44,343 bases of DNA, taken from positions 1-44,343 of the forward strand of contig JACPPM010000260.1 in the NCBI GenBank assembly GCA_016191015.1, read 5' to 3'. How positions within the stretch are numbered: the first letter of the stretch is position 1; each line of letters starts with the position of its first letter. Source of the stretch: Acidobacteriota bacterium (GTDB taxonomy: Bacteria > Acidobacteriota > CAIWXX01). Positions 37,589-44,343 of this stretch are shown piece by piece. Under the pieces are notes generated by a model. The model was not told where the DNA came from, ran no database searches, and saw nothing but the letters and a program-made list of their open reading frames with translations. The position numbers were made by a program, and so were the translations under genes.

Positions 37589-39694
37589 TCATCGAGGATA
37601 GGACGCCTCAGGGTATGCGAGTGTCGAGCCGAAACGCTGGATCTCGGCGAGCTGGTCGCGCCAGGATGGGTCTCCGGCGCGCTCCAGACTCGCCATCAAG
37701 AAGACGCGGGCCTTCATGTAGTCCGGCAGGATGACCGAGAGGGCGCGGAAATGCGACGCGCTCTCGTCCCAATCCCCGGCTTCGAAGGCGGCCGTCCCGA
37801 GCATCAGATGGACGGTTGCCGGATCGTGGATGGCATCGAGAGTCTCGAGATCAGCCGCCGCCTCCGCGGTCCTGCCGAGCCGCCGCAGCAAATCGGCCCG
37901 CCGGCTCAGGGACCACGCGGACCCGGGTTGCTCGGCAAGCGCGCTGGCATATTCCAGGAGCGCGTCATCCGCCCGCCCGCTCCTCTCGGCACAGAGGGCG
38001 AGGAAGTGATGGGGGGAGGATGGCGCGAGATAATACCGGTAGACGGCGTAGCCCGATTCCACGACGGATTCCAAGTCGCGAGTCGCGGCATCGCAGTCGC
38101 CCGCAATCAGCTCTGCGATGGCCGCATTGTATAGAAGACTTACGTCGCCCCCGTCACCGGAAGCTCGACTCCTTGCCCGCTCAGCCACTCGCGCGTAGAA
38201 CAGCGCATCGTATCGAACGCCGGCCGGGCGGAACTTGTCATATAGATATGGCGCAGCGACGACGGCATCGACGGCGTGGGTGGTCTTGTCTTCTACATTC
38301 GTAGAATGCAGTGCCGACCGGTACGCCTCACCTGCAGCCCGGGAATCCACTCTCATCCTTTCCAATTCGACTGCGGCTGTCGGGCTGATGGCCAGCACGG
38401 CATACAGGGCTGCCCCGAGGACCACGTATCCCGCCACCGCCCGGAGCTCACGCCGACACCCGAGGCACACCACGCGATCCGCGAAGACACCGCCGAAGAG
38501 AATAAGGTATGGCACGACGTGCAGCCGCTGCCGGGCGGACACGAAGAAGACCATGTTGGCAAGGGCGAAACAGAATGCAAGGACATAGGGGATCCAGATG
38601 CCCGAGGCGTAGGGAGGCCGCGACCCGTTCTCGTTCCGCAGAGCCGCGACAGCGCCGATGATGCCGAGGGCTGCCACGAAACCGAATCTCAACAGAGGCA
38701 GGCGCCTCGTGGAAGCATCGGTAGCGGCGGCCTGTTCGACATCATGCGCTTCGTACTCCGATAGCAGGAACCTCAGCTTCGAATGCAGGATCGCCAGCTC
38801 GGCCCGCGGATAGAGGCGCACGAATCCGAGGGCGCGACCCAACCAGTAATCGTTGCACTGCAGGAGACTGGCGCCGGGCCCAAGGGATGAGCGCGCGATC
38901 TGCCGGTAGAGCGGGTGTGCGTAATCGCTTCGCCGCAGGTATTGCATCTCTTGTTCCTTCAGCACCAGGGGGTAGGCACTGAGCACTCCCCGGGCGTTCG
39001 GGTTGTTCCCCTCGTAGAATACCTGTCCGGGACTCATCGTGATCAATGTCGGGCGGCCGCACGCTTTCCAGTTGTAGGCCAGGAGAGCGGCTATGGGCAG
39101 AGCTCCTGCGATGAGAAACGTTCCCAGGGGTCCTCCGCGGCGCCCGGTTCTCCATATGTGGGCGGCAGCGAAAGGCAGAGCGAGTACAACCGTGGGTCGC
39201 GTAACGACGGCGAGGCCGAAGAGAAGGCCGGCAGCGGCGGTGCGAGCACCCCCCGTGAGCGCGGGGCGTCCCGGGACCATGCAGGTGATCCATCCGAGCG
39301 TGAGCAGCATCAGAACCGTCTCGGGCTCGAACACGTTGTCATAGACGATGAACCCCGAGTAAATCCCCGCGAAACATCCGCTCAACAGGCCCGCGCGTCG
39401 CCCAAAGAGGCGGGCCCCGATCAGGCTCAGCAGGGCCGCGTTAAGCGACCCCAGGACGATCTGGACTCCACGCGCCCAGACTAGGTCGGGGCCGAAGATC
39501 GTGCGGCAGAGCCAATGGAATGCAATGTAGAGGAAGCTGCCATCCATCGCGCGCTCGGAGAGTCCACCACGTATTTCGTCAACCAGGGCTGGATATTTCA
39601 GAAAGTACCCTGCCGGGAAGACGGCTGCAACACACACCACGCGCACCAGGAGCGAGAGCGCGAAAACGACCGTCAGCTCCGGCCAGATACGCAT
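37589..39694 (-). CDS. GT39/PMT-type membrane glycosyltransferase with C-terminal TPRs
   Basis: A 701-residue membrane protein; start ATG 39694 with GAGAGGA upstream (the frame stays open for ~197 more codons that are a shadow of the MoxR gene). It begins with a membrane helix (ELTVVFALSLLVRVVCVAAVF), then a loop with acidic residues (PALVDEIRGGLSERAMDGS) and about ten helices, typical for lipid-linked-sugar dependent GT-C enzymes (RLFGRRAGLLSGCFAGIYSGF; FEPETVLMLLTLGW). Residues ~490-690 carry TPR-like helical pairs (ALLEYASALAEQPGSAWSLSRRADLLRRLGR), likely protein interaction. It would transfer a sugar from a polyprenyl carrier to a protein or lipid outside the membrane. The usual DE/DD pair is not obvious, so the substrate is unknown. 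Confidence 0.82.
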   Translation of the reverse strand: MRIWPELTVVFALSLLVRVVCVAAVFPAGYFLKYPALVDEIRGGLSERAMDGSFLYIAFHWLCRTIFGPDLVWARGVQIVLGSLNAALLSLIGARLFGRRAGLLSGCFAGIYSGFIVYDNVFEPETVLMLLTLGWITCMVPGRPALTGGARTAAAGLLFGLAVVTRPTVVLALPFAAAHIWRTGRRGGPLGTFLIAGALPIAALLAYNWKACGRPTLITMSPGQVFYEGNNPNARGVLSAYPLVLKEQEMQYLRRSDYAHPLYRQIARSSLGPGASLLQCNDYWLGRALGFVRLYPRAELAILHSKLRFLLSEYEAHDVEQAAATDASTRRLPLLRFGFVAALGIIGAVAALRNENGSRPPYASGIWIPYVLAFCFALANMVFFVSARQRLHVVPYLILFGGVFADRVVCLGCRRELRAVAGYVVLGAALYAVLAISPTAAVELERMRVDSRAAGEAYRSALHSTNVEDKTTHAVDAVVAAPYLYDKFRPAGVRYDALFYARVAERARSRASGDGGDVSLLYNAAIAELIAGDCDAATRDLESVVESGYAVYRYYLAPSSPHHFLALCAERSGRADDALLEYASALAEQPGSAWSLSRRADLLRRLGRTAEAAADLETLDAIHDPATVHLMLGTAAFEAGDWDESASHFRALSVILPDYMKARVFLMASLERAGDPSWRDQLAEIQRFGSTLAYPEASYPR

Positions 39695-39727
39695 CCTCGT
39701 ATCCTCTCGCTGTGTCACGGCAGAGCG

Positions 39728-39733
39728 ATTATA
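39728..39733 (-). promoter_or_regulatory. Consensus -10 for the glycosyltransferase gene
   Basis: A perfect TATAAT on the minus strand, 33 bp before the ATG at 39694. No -35 of quality was found 16-18 bp upstream, so activation by another factor is possible. Confidence 0.45.
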
Positions 39734-39797
39734 CTCGACAAGCTCGCCGACGCGTTCTCGCGCGGAGTCTGACTCAGCACTCGGCTCTTTCGGTGGA

Positions 39798-39825
39798 TTG
39801 AGAGGCTCCGATCTCAGGGTATAAT
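39798..39825 (+). promoter_or_regulatory. Sigma70-type promoter for the moxR operon
   Basis: TTGAGA (39798-39803), 16-bp spacer, TATAAT (39820-39825). Transcription would start near 39832. This rules out the in-frame ATG at 39828 and decides for ATG 39855 as the MoxR start. Confidence 0.7.
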
Positions 39826-39854
39826 GAATGGAGGACACGCAGGGTCGGACGCTG

Positions 39855-40805
<951 letters not shown>

Positions 40806-40817
40806 TCCCGCGAGATC

Positions 40818-41963
40818 TTGAGCACCGAGTCAAGCGGTTCCTGGCAGCGCTGGTCCCGCGTGGTGCGGGCCGTTGTCCTCCGCCTCCGCTATCCGCGAAA
40901 CCGGGTCCGACCGACGACACTGGGTATCTACTTCATCATCATGTCGCTGGTCGTCGGGATGGCCGCCGTCAACACAGGCAACAACGTTCTCTTCCTGGTC
41001 TTCTCGCTGATGCTCTCGGCCCTGGTGATCTCCGGCATCTCCAGCCGGGCGGCGATGCGCCGGTTGAGTATGGCGAGGCGCATCCCGGAGACCATTTACG
41101 CGGGCACCCCGTTTTCCGAGGCGCTGAGTATCACGAATGGCAAGCGTCTCTTCCCGACAGTGTCCTTGCGGTTGTCCAGCCCCATTGCGACGGGGACAGT
41201 TTTTCTGCCGCATTTGCCGCCGCGGACCACGCGGACACTCGTGCTCGAGCACCAGTACTCCAAGCGCGGGGTGGCTGAGGTGCCAGCCGTCGAATGCCGC
41301 AGCCACTATCCGTTTGGACTATTCGAGCGGAAACGGATGGAGCCTGGAAAGGAGTCGGTGGTGGTGTTTCCGCGGATTGAGCGCATCGTGCCGTTCTTTC
41401 CCGAACGTGAGGGTGGGCACGGCGACTTCATGGCCCGGCTCAAGGGTGAGGGTGAGGATCTCTATCAGATCCGCGAGTATGTCCCGGGTGAGAGTGCCCG
41501 GGCGATTGACTGGAAGGCGTCGAGCCGGGTCGCGCGAATCATGGCGCGGGATTTCCATCGCAACGCCAACCTGAGGGTGACGCTCATCGTGGACGCCTCC
41601 AGCACCTCGCCAGCTGACCACGATGCCATCGAAACGCAGATCTCGCTCGCCGCATCCATCATCGATTTTCTCTACCATTCGCATATCAGCTACCAGCTCT
41701 TGAGCACCTCGGGGGATGTGGCGTTCGGTCTGGGGCCTCTCCAATATCGTGAGGCTCTCTCCCATCTCGCGCTCCTCCCCGTCTCCGATCCGGAATCAGG
41801 TGGGGCATTCAGAAAGTCGCTCTCTGCGAGCCGGATTCACGATTCCATCCCTCTCTTCTTCTCCGCGCGCGCGACGGTGCGAGATCTGCCGGTCAAAGCC
41901 TACCGCGTCCTCGCGGCCGAAAAGTCCACCCCGGTGGCGACATCGGATGGGGTGGAGGCATGA
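40818..41963 (+). CDS. DUF58 protein (VWA-like, membrane)
   Basis: A 381-residue protein starting with TTG 40818; no strong ribosome site, probably translationally coupled to moxR. Two membrane helices are near 35-80 (LGIYFIIMSLVVGMAAVNTG; NVLFLVFSLMLSALVISGI). The DUF58 signature GEGEDLYQIREYVPGESARAIDWKAS is near residue 220. A VWA-like fold follows (VTLIVDASSTSP), lacking an ideal DxSxS MIDAS motif (here DASST). Partner of the MoxR ATPase and the transglutaminase-like protein. Confidence 0.93.
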   Translation: MSTESSGSWQRWSRVVRAVVLRLRYPRNRVRPTTLGIYFIIMSLVVGMAAVNTGNNVLFLVFSLMLSALVISGISSRAAMRRLSMARRIPETIYAGTPFSEALSITNGKRLFPTVSLRLSSPIATGTVFLPHLPPRTTRTLVLEHQYSKRGVAEVPAVECRSHYPFGLFERKRMEPGKESVVVFPRIERIVPFFPEREGGHGDFMARLKGEGEDLYQIREYVPGESARAIDWKASSRVARIMARDFHRNANLRVTLIVDASSTSPADHDAIETQISLAASIIDFLYHSHISYQLLSTSGDVAFGLGPLQYREALSHLALLPVSDPESGGAFRKSLSASRIHDSIPLFFSARATVRDLPVKAYRVLAAEKSTPVATSDGVEA

Positions 41964-44017
41964 TCCGAATCTCGTTCAGAACCACCGGTGCCATGATCGA
42001 CCCGGCCATGCTGGTCTTCTCCGCCATAGCAGCCCTGACGCTCTTCGTCTCTTCACCGTCGCATTTCCTGCTCCCGGCGGCCCTCTACACCCCTCTCTTC
42101 ATCCTCTCCTTGGACTCCAGGTTTCTTCAGAAACGCCAACGCTTCCTGCGCCGCATTTGGAACGTGCTCTCACTGCTCTACCTCCCCGTCCTCGTGCTCG
42201 ACATGTCGGCCAGCGGCGAGGTGATTGGACCGGTCGCACGGCTGCTCTATTTCCTCCAGCTCGCCAAGCTCTACGATCGCAGCACGACGCGAGACCGTTC
42301 GCAGCTCTTCGCCGTATCGTTTTTCCAGATCCTCGCCGCCGCCGTGCTCACCACCGAGGCGACTCTGCTCATCGGACTCGTCCTGTTCGCCGCCGCGGCC
42401 CTGGCCGTGCTCATGATCATGGCACTGCTGAAGGACGGTGGCGAAGGCGCAGCGCCCGCCCCCGTGTTGAAACTCACCACGGCATTCACTGTGTCCATCT
42501 TCGTGCTCGCGATCGGCATCTTCTTCATGATCCCACGGCTCAGTCTCGGCTATCTCCAACGGATGCAGGCACGCGACTCGATGGTCTCCGGTTTCTCCGA
42601 CCACATGGATTTGGGCCAGATCGGAGCGATCAAAAAGGATTCATCCGTGGTGATGCGCATCAAGAGACTGGATGCGCACGGTCCCCTCTCCCAGACCCTC
42701 TACTGGCGGGGTATCGCCTACACCACGTACGACGGACGGAAGTGGATCCGCTCCACCCGTGCCCTATCACTCACCCGCCAGAGCGAAGCTCGCTACCCCC
42801 TCAACGATCCGCGCCCCGGCGCGCCGACCATCGAGCTCGAGTTCGTGGTCGAACCGATGGACTCGGAGGTCGTGTTCCTGCTGGGGAGACCGCTCGAGGT
42901 TGAGGGGCGCTTCTTCTGGCTGGAAATGGACGAGAACCGGACGATCACATCGCGATACCAGCGTTTTTACAGGATGAGCTACACCGAGAGGGCGGAGCTG
43001 CCGCTGCCGCCCCCCAGCGCCCCCGACCGAGCGCTCCCCGAAGGGCTGGACCCGTATCTCGAGCTCCCTCCAGGCACGCAAAGGATCGAGAGCCTCGCCA
43101 GGGAGATCACGGCCACGGCCAGTACTAGATACGACGCATGTAGACAAATAGAGGCCTACTTGCGACGTCACTACACCTATACGCTCGACCTCCGGCGTAC
43201 GGGCACCGGAAGCCCTATCGACGAATTCCTCTTCGATCAGAAACGCGGGCACTGCGAATACTTCGCGACGTCGATGGCTCTGCTCTGCCGCGCCACCGGG
43301 GTGCCCGCCCGCGTCGTCTCGGGCTTTCTGGACGGCGAGTTCAACAGTGCGGGCAATTTCTACGTCGTACGACAGCAGGACGCGCACGCCTGGGTCGAGG
43401 CCTACATTCCGGGGTTCAGGTGGGTCACGTTCGATCCGTCGCCGGCGATCCCGACTGAGCAGGCCGGGCAGAGTGCCAGCCTGGGCACGATCATCCACAA
43501 CTACTGGGAGTCGTACAAGCTGCTCTGGGACCGCTACATTCTGACGTACAACCTCTGGGACCAGTTCTACGTGATCATGGAGGTCTCGCAGGCGATGCAG
43601 CACGGCCGTGAAGCGTTGAGCGGTTTCCTGTCCACTCTGCGAAACCAGAGCGCCCGGGCGCCAGGCGTCCCATTTGTCGCGCTGATCGGCGCGATCGCCG
43701 TCGGCGCGGTGGCAGTCGCCGCGATCCGCAGGAAGCGGCGCAGACTCACGCCCACAAACACTCTTGCCCCCCACAGCCGGCGCGCGCTTTCTGCGATGCG
43801 CGAGTACGTTCGCTTCCTGCAGGCGGCGGCGAAACACGGGTACATGAAAAGTGACTCGGACACGCCGCTCGAGTTCGCGCGCTCGTTCCCCTCTGACAGG
43901 CGACTCGAGTCCACACGGCTTGCCGAGGTCTACTATTCGGCGCGGTTCGGCGACGAGCCCCATGAGGGTGTGGAAGAGGAGATCAGGGAGTTGGGCCGCC
44001 GGATCCTGGCTGAGTAA
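41960..44017 (+). CDS. TgpA-type membrane transglutaminase-like protein
   Basis: A 685-residue membrane protein whose ATG overlaps the DUF58 stop (ATGA). About six N-terminal helices (15-195), a DUF3488-type region, then an extracytoplasmic transglutaminase-like domain with the complete triad Cys432 (KRGHCEYFATSMALLCRATGVPAR), His476 (DAHAWVEAY) and Asp492 (WVTFDPSPA). A further helix (PFVALIGAIAVGAVAVAAI) and a C-terminal DUF4129-like region (SAMREYVRFLQAAAKHGY) complete it. This is the length and layout of the Pseudomonas TgpA protein. It probably cross-links or processes envelope components. Confidence 0.94.
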   Translation: MIRISFRTTGAMIDPAMLVFSAIAALTLFVSSPSHFLLPAALYTPLFILSLDSRFLQKRQRFLRRIWNVLSLLYLPVLVLDMSASGEVIGPVARLLYFLQLAKLYDRSTTRDRSQLFAVSFFQILAAAVLTTEATLLIGLVLFAAAALAVLMIMALLKDGGEGAAPAPVLKLTTAFTVSIFVLAIGIFFMIPRLSLGYLQRMQARDSMVSGFSDHMDLGQIGAIKKDSSVVMRIKRLDAHGPLSQTLYWRGIAYTTYDGRKWIRSTRALSLTRQSEARYPLNDPRPGAPTIELEFVVEPMDSEVVFLLGRPLEVEGRFFWLEMDENRTITSRYQRFYRMSYTERAELPLPPPSAPDRALPEGLDPYLELPPGTQRIESLAREITATASTRYDACRQIEAYLRRHYTYTLDLRRTGTGSPIDEFLFDQKRGHCEYFATSMALLCRATGVPARVVSGFLDGEFNSAGNFYVVRQQDAHAWVEAYIPGFRWVTFDPSPAIPTEQAGQSASLGTIIHNYWESYKLLWDRYILTYNLWDQFYVIMEVSQAMQHGREALSGFLSTLRNQSARAPGVPFVALIGAIAVGAVAVAAIRRKRRRLTPTNTLAPHSRRALSAMREYVRFLQAAAKHGYMKSDSDTPLEFARSFPSDRRLESTRLAEVYYSARFGDEPHEGVEEEIRELGRRILAE

Positions 44018-44020
44018 TGC

Positions 44021-44050
44021 CCCAGATCCCGCGATCAGGGCGCATCTGGG
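44021..44050 (+). terminator. Possible stem-loop after the moxR operon
   Basis: CCCAGAT (44021-44027) can pair with ATCTGGG (44044-44050) across a 16-base loop, three bases after the TgpA stop. No T run follows, so this is weak. Confidence 0.3.
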
Positions 44051-44251
44051 TGGAGAAGCAGGGCTGCACCGATGGCTGCGAAGTCTCGAAGAGACTGGTG
44101 CAGCCTGCCGAGAGGAACAATGTCGAGCTGCGAAAGCAGTGTTGCGCCCATCACTGTGAAGTCTCTACAAATCTCAATGAGTCTCTATGAGCGTCCCAGG
44201 GCTGCGGCAAAGTCGAGGTGGCGACTCGGGCGAGGCCGTTCCGTGCGAAAC

Positions 44252-44288
44252 CGCAGATGGCGCAGATTTCCGCGCAGATCACGCAGAT
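44252..44288 (+). repeat. Short CGCAGAT repeats near the window end
   Basis: CGCAGAT occurs four times, at 44252, 44261, 44273 and 44282 (steps of 9, 12 and 9 bases). Similar CGCAGATT-x-CGCAGATT strings are common intergenic repeats. The rest of 44018-44343 has no gene that I can support. Confidence 0.55.
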
Positions 44289-44343
44289 TCTTCCAGCATT
44301 CAACCGACGAGCAACTTGCTCCTCACTCTCGGGTCGGCGCGAA

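Noticed and set aside
42767-43963. 398-aa minus-strand frame opposite the transglutaminase gene
   Set aside because: No domain or ribosome site; the plus strand holds the full Cys-His-Asp transglutaminase.

Overview
The window is a GC-rich chromosomal segment, probably from an uncultured soil or sediment bacterium. Gene types common in Acidobacteriota and neighbouring phyla fit best: a sensor-propeller/Y_Y_Y protein without a kinase, a PIG-L deacetylase paired with a Na+/solute symporter, a MoxR-DUF58-transglutaminase cluster, and exported M28 and BNR-repeat proteins. This assignment is inferred from gene content only; no rRNA, tRNA, CRISPR array, intact transposase or plasmid/phage gene was seen. 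Genes are densely packed and most promoters found are sigma70-like, often with TTGACAA as the -35.

Layout. 1-5500: a palindromic repeat, a small exported protein, a large unrecognised protein, an exported Asp-box (BNR) protein and an orphan PAS histidine kinase. 5537-12493: an amino-acid/2-oxoacid energy cluster, namely an Fe-S type Rrf2 regulator, indolepyruvate:ferredoxin oxidoreductase subunits IorA and IorB, an ADP-forming acyl-CoA synthetase and a cationic-type amino acid permease. Together these could take up amino acids, oxidise the derived 2-oxoacids to acyl-CoA and recover ATP. 12654-18608: a DUF2141 protein, a membrane-bound M28 peptidase and a propeller sensor. 19106-21442: an HD-GYP protein and an envelope protein with a His-rich loop behind a strong Fur-type box.

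21719-24291 is the most striking block. It is a four-gene operon in which each stop codon overlaps the next start by four bases: an ArsR-type repressor, a cysteine-rich corrinoid-binding MtrA-like/DUF4346 protein, a membrane-anchored OB-fold protein and a polytopic membrane protein with two vicinal cysteine pairs. A MerR remnant lies on one side and a metF remnant, cut by a 178-bp palindromic element, on the other. I infer a thiol-reactive metal or metalloid response that uses corrinoid chemistry; no function is proven.

25192-34333 holds a PEGA-domain protein, a class V aminotransferase, a PIG-L deacetylase / small membrane protein / sodium symporter operon, an Ig-domain exported protein and an unknown protein. 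34334-37495 holds a GH39-like glycosidase and a CreD-like membrane protein. 37589-44017 holds a GT39/TPR membrane glycosyltransferase diverging from a MoxR-DUF58-TgpA operon.

Two or three families of non-coding repeats are spread through the window. One family (1-125, 24312-24489) carries nested hairpins and ends about 20 bp before a TTGACA box in both copies. A second (13149-13225, 27243-27490, 33152-33325) sits at gene ends and even supplies stop codons. A third, made of GTTCAAA units (37494-37588), exactly fills the gap between two convergent genes.
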